Part shown: piece after piece, positions 7,161 through 12,534 of the stretch
Layout of the letters: each line of letters starts with the position of its first letter
How positions within the stretch are numbered: position 1 is the stretch's first letter
The notes under the pieces: generated by a model
Told to the model about the DNA's origin: nothing
Database searches by the model: none
Seen by the model: only the letters and a program-made list of their open reading frames with translations
Assembly: GCA_900547975.1 (NCBI GenBank)
Contig: URIX01000046.1
Span: 1-14,130, forward strand
Direction of reading: 5' to 3'
Length of the DNA stretch: 14,130 bases
DNA from: an uncultured Eubacteriales bacterium
GTDB lineage: Bacteria; Bacillota; Clostridia; Christensenellales; CAG-917
Program-made: the position numbers and the translations under genes

Positions 7161-7249
7161 GAGCAAAAACCGTTACTAAGGCTGAGACAACACGCATTTT
7201 AATGCGTATTGTCAATAGCCTTGTTAGGTTTTTGCTCCACTACCGCGCA
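7161..7249 (+). repeat. structured repeat, copy A (long hairpin plus shared tail)
   Basis: It starts at the base after the PadR gene stop codon. Outer arms GAGCAAAAACC (7161-7171) and GGTTTTTGCTC (7227-7237) pair perfectly over 11 bp. Inside them AAGGCT (7178-7183) pairs with AGCCTT (7217-7222), and GACAA-C-ACGCATT (7186-7198) pairs with AATGCGT-A-TTGTC (7201-7213) around a C-A mismatch. The tail CACTACCGCGCA (7238-7249) recurs in copy B. No T-tract follows, so it is not a standard terminator. It could be a structured RNA, a 3'-end stabiliser, or a small non-autonomous repeat. Confidence 0.65.
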
Positions 7250-7320
7250 GAGAATCTTTGCTATCAAAATAAGACGGACAAAAACTCAAACCACAGTTTC
7301 GCAAGATTATCTGCTTGCTG

Positions 7321-7344
7321 GCGTGCCTGTCGGCACGCTTTTTT
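7321..7344 (+). terminator. Rho-independent terminator
   Basis: Perfect 7-bp stem GCGTGCC/GGCACGC (7321-7327 with 7332-7338), TGTC loop, then TTTTTT. It ends a transcript reading from the PadR gene or from structured repeat A. The preceding CTTGCT and the stem core recur at 7642-7670. Confidence 0.85.
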
Positions 7345-7357
7345 AGTTGACTATCGC

Positions 7358-7432
7358 CGAGGCAACGGCAACACGCAATATTTTTTGCGTATTGTCGAGA
7401 GCCTCGCTTGATTTTTGCTCCACTACCGCGCA
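7358..7432 (+). repeat. structured repeat, copy B
   Basis: Same inner fold as copy A. CGAGGC (7358-7363) pairs with GCCTCG (7401-7406). GGCAA-C-ACGCAA (7367-7378) pairs with TTGCGT-A-TTGTC (7385-7396), keeping the C-A mismatch at the same place. The stem next to it changes from AAGGCT/AGCCTT to CGAGGC/GCCTCG, a compensated change. The shared tail TTTTTGCTCCACTACCGCG (7412-7430) is followed by CA. The left outer arm of copy A has no counterpart here. Confidence 0.6.
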
Positions 7433-7463
7433 CATTGCTCAAACGGCATTGCGGTGATGTGAT

Positions 7464-7540
7464 GTCAATCGCCCACATCGTCATTCAGAGCGTAAGCGTG
7501 GGAATCCCCTAAATAGGAACGAACCTTTTTGGCGATTGAC
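7464..7540. repeat. 10-bp inverted repeat enclosing a possible dispersed-repeat unit
   Basis: GTCAATCGCC (7464-7473) and GGCGATTGAC (7531-7540) are perfectly inverted around 57 bp. That segment contains CATTCAGAGCGTAAGCGTG, reminiscent of short dispersed repeats of the CATTCTGAGCG type seen in many bacterial genomes. The resemblance is from memory. No open frame of note lies here. Confidence 0.35.
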
Positions 7541-7651
7541 CAATACACCGCACTTGTTCTCGCAATTACTAACCGCGCAACCGTTCTTCACTCTCAAATT
7601 ATACAGGGACAAATTCCCCACCGCAATTCCGTGCGAACGCTTGCTTGGTGA

Positions 7652-7672
7652 CGTGCCTTCGGCACGCTTTTT
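7652..7672 (+). terminator. Rho-independent terminator related to the one at 7321
   Basis: CGTGCC/GGCACG stem (7652-7657 with 7661-7666) with a TTC loop, one more C, then TTTTT. It is preceded by CTTGCTTGGTGA, echoing the CTTGCTGG before the hairpin at 7321. No gene on the plus strand feeds it, which suggests either a short untranslated RNA from the copy B region or a duplicated module. Confidence 0.65.
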
Positions 7673-7687
7673 AATTAATAATTAATA

Positions 7688-7705
7688 ATGAATAATTAAT
7701 AATTG
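7688..7705. repeat. AT-rich inverted repeat, left copy
   Basis: ATGAATAATTAATAATTG is exactly inverted at 8292-8309. It lies at the end of a longer run made of TAATTAATAAT words (7671-7704). Confidence 0.6.
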
Positions 7706-7767
7706 TGGGTGGGGATTACCCCACACCCCAAAATCAATTTAATTAGAACATTCAAATATTCCGCAAC

Positions 7768-7867
7768 TGCGACAAAGTCGCAATATCACTTGCGCACTGC
7801 GCAAATTTCTTTGTGACAAATGTCATAATTTCACGCACGCTTTGCGTGAATTTCATTGCACTTGTGC
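7768..7867. repeat. chain of small hairpins on a 22-23 bp period
   Basis: Short palindromes alternate with a conserved spacer close to AATTTCAC. Spacers start at 7782 (AATATCAC), 7804 (AATTTCT), 7827 (AATTTCAC) and 7849 (AATTTCAT). Stems are TGCGAC/GTCGCA, TTGCGC/GCGCAA, TTGTGAC/GTCATAA (one wobble), TTCACGCA/TGCGTGAA and GCAC/GTGC. The stem sequences differ while the spacer and period hold. Confidence 0.55.
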
Positions 7868-7872
7868 TTCTG

Positions 7873-7976
7873 CGTTCCGCCGCGATTGCGTTGCGTGTTC
7901 GTGTCGCGGAAAAACTGCAAAGAAAAAGAAGTCCTATAAATAGGACTTCCCTTCTTGGCAGGGGAGACGCGACTCG
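7873..7976. repeat. direct repeat copy 1 (36-mer, terminator hairpin, tRNA-Trp 3' fragment)
   Basis: This block repeats in order at 8065-8165. A 36-bp stretch (7873-7908) is identical to 8065-8100. A hairpin GAAGTCCTA/TAGGACTTC (7928-7936 with 7941-7949) corresponds to the tRNA-Trp terminator but has a TAAA loop and an extra base pair. A 21-bp match to the tRNA-Trp 3' end closes it. The two copies are offset by 189-192 bp. Confidence 0.8.
7956..7976 (-). pseudogene. tRNA-Trp 3'-end fragment
   Basis: On the minus strand this is identical to the last 21 nt of tRNA-Trp (8145-8165): the second half of the T arm, the acceptor 3' strand, discriminator G and CCA. Sequence beyond the T loop has no tRNA character. 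It is followed on the minus strand by a copy of the tRNA terminator, so it is either a duplicated end or an attachment-site scar. Confidence 0.75.
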
Positions 7977-8064
7977 TGAAAGCGCAAAGCGGCTAATATA
8001 ACGAAGCATAGCAAATTCATTTGCACCGCGTAGTGTCAGATGCAACCGCAAACGCAAGGAATAT

Positions 8065-8165
8065 CGTTCCGCCGCGATTGCGTTGCGTGTTCGTGTCGCG
8101 AATCGGCTGACATAAAAAAGAAGTCCTTTCAGGACTTCTTCTCTTGGCAGGGGAGACGCGACTCG
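8065..8165. repeat. direct repeat copy 2 (includes tRNA-Trp 3' end)
   Basis: Counterpart of 7873-7976, here joined to the intact tRNA-Trp. Between the 36-mer and the hairpin the two copies differ freely. Within the 36-mer, TTGCGTGTTCGTGTCGCG (8083-8100) matches the tRNA-Trp T arm in inverted orientation (8157-8174) at 17 of 18 bases. Confidence 0.8.
8114..8138 (-). terminator. terminator of tRNA-Trp
   Basis: On the minus strand GAAGTCCT/AGGACTTC form an 8-bp perfect stem with a 3-base loop (8120-8138), followed by TTTTTT. It starts seven bases past the tRNA CCA. Confidence 0.9.
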
Positions 8166-8219
8166 AACACGCAACCGACGGTTTTGGAGACCGTTGCTCT
8201 ACCATTGAGCCACTCCCCT
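8145..8219 (-). tRNA. tRNA-Trp (CCA)
   Basis: A complete 75-nt tRNA with encoded CCA: acceptor AGGGGAG/CTCCCCT, D-stem GCTC/GAGC, anticodon stem ACGGT/ACCGT with loop CTCCAAA (anticodon CCA), T-stem GCGTG/CGCGT with loop TTCGAGT, and discriminator G, as usual for bacterial Trp. It is a single gene with its own promoter and terminator. Confidence 0.96.
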
Positions 8220-8240
8220 ATGCAAATTTAATGCTTAATC

Positions 8241-8269
8241 ATTATAGCAAGCACTTCGTTTTTAGTCAA
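8241..8269 (-). promoter_or_regulatory. strong SigA promoter of tRNA-Trp
   Basis: Minus strand TTGACT (8269-8264), 17 bp, TATAAT (8246-8241). The -10 box is perfect. The predicted start is about 15 bases before the tRNA 5' end. Confidence 0.9.
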
Positions 8270-8291
8270 TGATTTGAGTCGAAATTCACCG

Positions 8292-8309
8292 CAATTATTA
8301 ATTATTCAT
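8292..8309. repeat. AT-rich inverted repeat, right copy
   Basis: CAATTATTAATTATTCAT is the exact reverse complement of 7688-7705. It reaches into the stop codon of the lipoprotein gene, so the repeat may have supplied or replaced that gene's end. Confidence 0.6.
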
Positions 8310-9874
8310 CAGCCATCGATGTTAGATTTGAACGTCAACCTAAACATTGCGACTTGAAATGAATAATCTGTCCCGATCGGATCGTTTGCATTCTTTTCAA
8401 CGTCAAGCACGATTTCGATAAAAGAAGAGTTTACATTGTTTTCATTAAACACCGACACGCAACCGAATCCGTTTTTTGAAGAAATCGGATTATATATATT
8501 TGCTGCGGAATCGTTTAACCTCGCTGTCGGCGCGGCAACAACATCATTATTATCAAAAATGCCAATCGCAAAGTATCCGTTGTCAACGCCAAAATTCATA
8601 TAACTTGAATTGTTGGAAATCAAATTGTATGCCCCGCCCTTAACATTAACGGTTTTTGGTGCGGTGGTTTTGACGGTTTGTCCGTCAAAGTAGCGATAAT
8701 ACATATTGATTTTGAGGTCTCTTTCGCTTTGGAATGCAATCCAACAGGTAGAAAACTCGTCTTGTTCATCTGCCATCAAAACAAGCGATTGATATTCTGC
8801 TTTCGGAGCAAGTTGAAAATAATCTTCGGTCGAACTTATTGCAAGACTTCCGTCTTTATATTCCGTTCTCGCATACCAATAATACTTTGTTTTCGAATTG
8901 ATTTTTCCGTCAACAAGTTGTTCGACATAAGCACGATAGTTTCTGTTGCTGTTCAGTTGGTCGTTTCCGTCTTTGTCGGAAAGAGCTTTTGAACCAATAA
9001 CATAATTGATTATGTAGTCCTCGATTTTCTTTGCATCGTCAAGAGAGAACCCGAAATATGTTGTTTTGTCAAAATATTCGGCTTGCAAGTCACTTAAAAT
9101 TGCGTCAAAGTTTGGTTTTCCTCCGGTGATAGCAACACTTTGCCCGCGATAGGAAATTTGCGGATAACCGTTAGAATCGAATTCGTCGTCAATGACAATC
9201 ATGTTTTGATAATCGGTTCTTCCAAGCAAAATTTCATACAAAACAACTTCCATTGCTTCGAAATAGAGGTTGGAATAGAAAGTTTGATACTCACCAGATA
9301 CATACAAATGATGTTTGTCGACTGTATAAAAATAGACCTCTTTCCATCTATGATCTGCGCACCCCCACCCCAGAGGATTTGATCCATTGGCAAAAGACCA
9401 TTTCCAACGATTTGCTTTATTAAACCAAGCACTCCATCTTTCTGTTTCATCTTCGTAATCATCATTTTCTACATCATACGCTTGATATCTTATCGAGTCA
9501 TAATAATAGATGTTTTTATTTTCGCCAAAACCTTTGCCTGCGCCAAATGTGGTTGCACAATCTTCAACAAGTGCTTTTGAAAGTTCCGATATATTATTTT
9601 TTGCTTCTTCGTCGGTGTCTGTTCCGCGATATCCGAGTTTGAATTTATTTGACACAAGTTCAACCGATTGATGATTGCCCGAGCCACTGGAGCCACCTGA
9701 ACCGCCCGAACCTCCGTTTCCGTCGGAACTGCCACCGTTATCGTCCGAATCGTTAGAACCAAACATCGAACAGCCTGCAAATAGCAAGCAACAAACGCTC
9801 AACAGCAAAACAAGCAAAAGCGCAAATATTATTGTTTTTTGATTTTTTGTTTTAATTCTTGTAGTGTTTTTCAT
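8309..9874 (-). CDS. secreted lipoprotein of unknown function
   Basis: A 521-residue protein. Residues 1-34 are a lipoprotein signal peptide: basic N-terminus MKNTTRIKTKNQK, hydrophobic core, lipobox LFAGC with Cys35 as lipid site. A Gly/Ser-rich linker follows at about 42-68, then a large extracellular domain rich in Tyr, Trp and Asn (for example SAWFNKANRWKWSFANGSNP). I recognise no catalytic motif or named fold. It should sit on the outer face of the membrane. No Shine-Dalgarno precedes ATG; a TAAACT hexamer ends six bases before it. No terminator lies between its stop and the tRNA-Trp promoter. Its codons appear more AT-rich than those of neighbours such as rnhA, which could mean transfer or weak expression; this was not counted. 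Confidence 0.8.
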   Translation of the reverse strand: MKNTTRIKTKNQKTIIFALLLVLLLSVCCLLFAGCSMFGSNDSDDNGGSSDGNGGSGGSGGSSGSGNHQSVELVSNKFKLGYRGTDTDEEAKNNISELSKALVEDCATTFGAGKGFGENKNIYYYDSIRYQAYDVENDDYEDETERWSAWFNKANRWKWSFANGSNPLGWGCADHRWKEVYFYTVDKHHLYVSGEYQTFYSNLYFEAMEVVLYEILLGRTDYQNMIVIDDEFDSNGYPQISYRGQSVAITGGKPNFDAILSDLQAEYFDKTTYFGFSLDDAKKIEDYIINYVIGSKALSDKDGNDQLNSNRNYRAYVEQLVDGKINSKTKYYWYARTEYKDGSLAISSTEDYFQLAPKAEYQSLVLMADEQDEFSTCWIAFQSERDLKINMYYRYFDGQTVKTTAPKTVNVKGGAYNLISNNSSYMNFGVDNGYFAIGIFDNNDVVAAPTARLNDSAANIYNPISSKNGFGCVSVFNENNVNSSFIEIVLDVEKNANDPIGTDYSFQVAMFRLTFKSNIDG

Positions 9875-9880
9875 AAAAAC

Positions 9881-9910
9881 AGTTTAACACTTACATAAAA
9901 TAAAAATCAA
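9881..9910 (-). promoter_or_regulatory. weak promoter candidate of the lipoprotein gene
   Basis: Minus strand TTGATT (9910-9905), 18 bp, TAAACT (9886-9881), with the -10-like box ending six bases before ATG. The surrounding sequence is very AT-rich, so chance matches are likely. Confidence 0.35.
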
Positions 9911-10124
9911 GATAAAAAAATAAAAAGGTTTAAACGTGATTCTCGTCACCTGTCTACACTCACTTCTCTATCGCTTTTACATTGACAAACAGAAATAATA
10001 CAATGCCGTCAAACAACGCACCGACAACAACGGACAAACATAGCCTTGAAAACAACCGACAAATACGCACATTTAAATATCTCAAATCCCAAAAGCTATA
10101 ATTGAACCAAATAAATTCTTTGTC
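9911..10124. other. intergenic region, C/A-rich, without a gene
   Basis: Divergent spacer between the lipoprotein and rnhA genes. A plus-strand promoter candidate lies at 9976-10004: TTTACA (9976-9981), 17 bp, TACAAT (9999-10004). It would give rnhA an approximately 150-nt leader that is rich in C and A, poor in G, and contains CCGACAA twice. No hairpin, riboswitch or convincing small reading frame was seen. Confidence 0.45.
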
Positions 10125-10153
10125 TTGCAAACAAATTCAAAATTGTGTACAAT
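10125..10153 (+). promoter_or_regulatory. SigA-type promoter next to rnhA
   Basis: TTGCAA (10125-10130), 17 bp, TACAAT (10148-10153). Six bases then separate it from the ATG at 10160, so the predicted RNA start falls on or beside the start codon. Confidence 0.7.
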
Positions 10154-10159
10154 GAAACT

Positions 10160-10642
10160 ATGAAAAAACAAGTTGAAATCTACACAGACGGTGCGTGTTC
10201 GGGCAACCCGGGCGTTGGCGGCTGGGGCGTCGTTATGCTCTACAAAGGTCACAAAAAAGAAGCGAGCGGCGCGGAAAAGTCTACGACAAACAACCGTATG
10301 GAACTCACCGCAATAATACAAGGTTTGAAAATGCTCAAAGAGCCGTGCGTCGTCACGATATACAGCGACAGCGCGTATTCGGTCGAGCCTTTCCTCAAAG
10401 GTTGGATAAACGGCTGGATTATGAAAGGCTGGCGCACTTCGAGCAAGGACGAAGTGAAAAACGTCGATTTGTGGAAAGAACTTCTCTCTCTTATGCAAAT
10501 TCACGAAGTATCCTACGTCAAAGTCAAAGGACACGCCGACAACGAACTGAACAACCGTTGCGACGCACTCGCACGCGGCGCAATCAAAGAGATGCAAAAA
10601 ACGCTTCCTGCCGAACTTCCGCCCGTTCCCGACGGAATTTGA
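10160..10642 (+). CDS. rnhA: ribonuclease HI
   Basis: A 160-residue protein, the normal size for bacterial RNase HI, which cuts the RNA strand of RNA-DNA hybrids. The catalytic acidic residues are present: Asp10 in YTDGACSGNPG, Glu48 in NNRMELTA, Asp70 in YSDSAY, and Asp135 in NNRCDALARG. His125 in KGHADN is also present. The basic stretch GWINGWIMKGWRTSSK (81-96) corresponds to the substrate-binding handle. ATG at 10160 is preferred over an in-frame GTG at 10145 because the latter overlaps the -10 box. No Shine-Dalgarno is present. The next gene starts 46 bp downstream and is probably co-transcribed. Confidence 0.95.
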   Translation: MKKQVEIYTDGACSGNPGVGGWGVVMLYKGHKKEASGAEKSTTNNRMELTAIIQGLKMLKEPCVVTIYSDSAYSVEPFLKGWINGWIMKGWRTSSKDEVKNVDLWKELLSLMQIHEVSYVKVKGHADNELNNRCDALARGAIKEMQKTLPAELPPVPDGI

Positions 10643-10688
10643 CAAGCGGCACGCAATATTGCAATAACAAACGCTAGCAAGGTGAGGT

Positions 10689-11168
10689 ATGAAACAAATC
10701 AACAAAAAGCACTTGCTTTTCTTGATTCCAATCGGCATTTTGGAAATCGTAATGCTCGTTTTGGAATGTTTACCCAACGGCGTTGAAATACACTTCGATG
10801 TGCCCGCTTATATCGGCGCGACGGGTCATTATAGCGAGTTTTATCCGTATTTCAGCGGTATACCGTACGGATACGGAAACTTCTGCCCTGTCTTTATCGG
10901 AATTTTGACGATTGCGGTGATAATTCTATGGATTATCAATATTTTCGTAGACAAAAGAGGTATTGACATCGCGATATTCGTAATGACGATTCTCAAATTC
11001 GTTCTCGGCGCGGTGGAACTTATATTCTCGCAAACGGCAATCAACTGGGCGATGTTCGCGTTGTCATTCGTCCTTGCAATATACTGTATCGCAAAAGCGG
11101 TTATCAACAAAGAGTTTTCAAAAACAAAGACACCGCAAGAACCTCTCAAGGAAACCGAAAACGAATAA
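10689..11168 (+). CDS. small integral membrane protein, unknown function
   Basis: A 159-residue protein with four hydrophobic helices at about 8-27, 67-87, 92-113 and 117-138. A 40-residue polar, Tyr/Gly-rich loop lies between helices 1 and 2 (HYSEFYPYFSGIPYGYGN), and the tail is charged (TKTPQEPLKETENE). I recognise no family. AGGTGAGG directly before ATG is the ribosome binding site. The short gap after rnhA and the shared terminator at 11293 suggest one transcription unit, but a functional link with RNase HI is not evident. Confidence 0.75.
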   Translation: MKQINKKHLLFLIPIGILEIVMLVLECLPNGVEIHFDVPAYIGATGHYSEFYPYFSGIPYGYGNFCPVFIGILTIAVIILWIINIFVDKRGIDIAIFVMTILKFVLGAVELIFSQTAINWAMFALSFVLAIYCIAKAVINKEFSKTKTPQEPLKETENE

Positions 11169-11292
11169 TCGGCAACTTCCGCACTGATTGAACTTATAAA
11201 ACTAAAAAGCAAATTCGGCGACAAACGCAACACGGAATTTTGCGATATAAAGGTAACAAAAAAATAAAACCAAACGCATTAAATTTGCAAAC

Positions 11293-11318
11293 AAAAAAAC
11301 CGCAATAGCGGTTTTTTT
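11293..11318. terminator. bidirectional terminator between rnhA unit and trpS
   Basis: AAAAAAACCGC (11293-11303) and GCGGTTTTTTT (11308-11318) pair around AATA. With a T7 run on both strands it serves the plus-strand membrane-protein gene and the minus-strand trpS gene. The stretch from 11169 to 11292 holds no gene that I can support. Confidence 0.9.
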
Positions 11319-11351
11319 GACATTCTATTGCGGTATTTTAACAAGTTGCTG

Positions 11352-12395
11352 TCAATCGAAATAATCGATTTGCATAGAATGGCGCACTTTTGCAAGCGTT
11401 GCTGCCGCTTTTGCTTTCGCCTTTTGCGTACCATTTTTGAGGATTTCGTAAACGGCGTCGGGATTCTTTGCAAGTTCGAGTCTTCTCTCGTAAATCGGTT
11501 TGAGTTCGGATTGCAAGACGTTTATTAGGAATCTTTTGATTTTTACGTCGCCCAAACCGCCGCGTCTGTAATGCGCTTTGAGTTCGTCGAGATTCTTGTA
11601 GTCGGGCAAAAACTCGGCAAAATGCTCGTCGGTTGCAAATGCGTCAAGATACGTGAACACGGTGTTCCCTTCCACCTTGCCTTTATCCTCGATACGAAGG
11701 TGATTGGGGTCGGTAAACATCGACATAACTTTCGTCTTTATCTCGTCGGGCGTGTCCGAAAGGTAAATGCAGTTGCCGAGCGATTTGCTCATCTTTGCTT
11801 TTCCGTCGATACCGGGAAGTCTGCAACACTGCTTGTTGCTTGGCAAAAGGATTTCGGGTTCGACAAGAGTTTCGCCGTAAATCGAGTTGAATTTGCGCAC
11901 GATTTCTTTGCACTGCTCCAACATCGGTTCTTGGTCTTCGCCGACGGGAACGGTCGTCGCCTCGAACGCCGTGATGTCTGCGGCTTGACTGATAGGATAA
12001 GTCAAGAATCCTACGGGGATACTCTTTTCAAAGTCGCGCATTTTTATCTCGGCTTTTACGGTCGGATTGCGTTGCAATCTCGAAAGCGTGACGAGATTCA
12101 TATAGTAAAACGAAAGTTCCGTAAGTTCCGGCACGGAAGATTGAACGAAAATCGTGGATTTTGCGGGGTCGATTCCGCACGCAAGATAATCGAGAGCAAC
12201 TTCAATGATATTGTTGCGCACTTTTTCGGGATGTTCGGCGTTGTCGGTGAGTGCTTGCGCGTCGGCAATCATAATGTAAATCTCATCGAAATATCCGCTG
12301 TTTTGAAGTTTTACTCTTTCGCGCAGGGAGCCGACGTAATGTCCGATATGCAATCTTCCCGTCGGTCTGTCGCCTGTCAAAATGATCTTTGCCAT
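11352..12395 (-). CDS. trpS: tryptophanyl-tRNA synthetase
   Basis: A 347-residue class I aminoacyl-tRNA synthetase that charges tRNA-Trp, of normal bacterial TrpS length. The HIGH signature is in TGRLHIGHYVGSL (HIGH at 17-20) and the KMSKS loop at 201-205 (GKAKMSKSLGN). The TrpS/TyrS hallmarks PVGEDQEPMLEQ (150-161) and YPISQAADI (133-141) are also present. The start is supported by AGGTG eight bases upstream. The leader is only about 30 nt, too short for the T-box that controls trpS in Bacillus; a palindrome overlaps the promoter instead. The tRNA it charges is encoded about 3 kb away on the same strand. Confidence 0.97.
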   Translation of the reverse strand: MAKIILTGDRPTGRLHIGHYVGSLRERVKLQNSGYFDEIYIMIADAQALTDNAEHPEKVRNNIIEVALDYLACGIDPAKSTIFVQSSVPELTELSFYYMNLVTLSRLQRNPTVKAEIKMRDFEKSIPVGFLTYPISQAADITAFEATTVPVGEDQEPMLEQCKEIVRKFNSIYGETLVEPEILLPSNKQCCRLPGIDGKAKMSKSLGNCIYLSDTPDEIKTKVMSMFTDPNHLRIEDKGKVEGNTVFTYLDAFATDEHFAEFLPDYKNLDELKAHYRRGGLGDVKIKRFLINVLQSELKPIYERRLELAKNPDAVYEILKNGTQKAKAKAAATLAKVRHSMQIDYFD

Positions 12396-12414
12396 AATGC
12401 ACCTATTGTTTATA

Positions 12415-12433
12415 AGTATATATTATATATACT
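12415..12433. promoter_or_regulatory. palindrome over the trpS transcription start (possible operator)
   Basis: AGTATATATTATATATACT is a perfect 19-bp dyad with one central base. It overlaps the end of the -10 box and covers the predicted RNA start, where a repressor could act. Its AT-only inner part makes a chance palindrome possible. Confidence 0.4.
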
Positions 12434-12460
12434 ATATCACTACTATAGAAAGGCTGTCAA
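12431..12460 (-). promoter_or_regulatory. extended -10 promoter of trpS
   Basis: Minus strand TTGACA (12460-12455), 18 bp, TATAGT (12436-12431), with TG at 12439-12438 forming an extended -10. The predicted start is near 12424, giving a leader of about 30 nt. Confidence 0.75.
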
Positions 12461-12481
12461 ACTACTTGCGCACGCCTTTTT

Positions 12482-12522
12482 CAAAAAAAATAAACCGTTG
12501 CCGTAGCAACGGTTTGTTTTTT
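12482..12522 (-). terminator. terminator of the ispH-rpsA gene
   Basis: AAACCGTTGC (12492-12501) and GCAACGGTTT (12506-12515) form a 10-bp stem with a 4-base loop. On the minus strand it is followed by ATTTTTTTT. A T-run on the other side (TTTGTTTTTT on the plus strand) makes it symmetrical. Confidence 0.88.
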
Positions 12523-12534
12523 ATCAAACAAGGA

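Noticed and set aside
7161..7237. MITE with terminal inverted repeats
   Set aside because: The 11-bp ends look like TIRs, but no target-site duplication is visible and homology with copy B continues 12 bp past the supposed right end.
7768..7867. CRISPR array
   Set aside because: The repeated element is only about 8 bp and the intervening units are palindromes rather than unique spacers; no cas genes are present.
7752..8174. Minus-strand frame of 140 codons across the hairpin chain and tRNA-Trp
   Set aside because: It runs through a tRNA, two terminators and palindromes. The repeated peptide segments come from the DNA duplication, and there is no start signal.
10145..10159. GTG start for rnhA
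   Set aside because: It overlaps the -10 box TACAAT of the proximal promoter; MKKQVEIYTDG from the ATG at 10160 matches normal RNase HI N-termini.
11169..11292. Small gene between the membrane protein and the terminator
   Set aside because: Possible starts here run quickly into stops and no ribosome binding site is seen; it is simply a 3' untranslated stretch.
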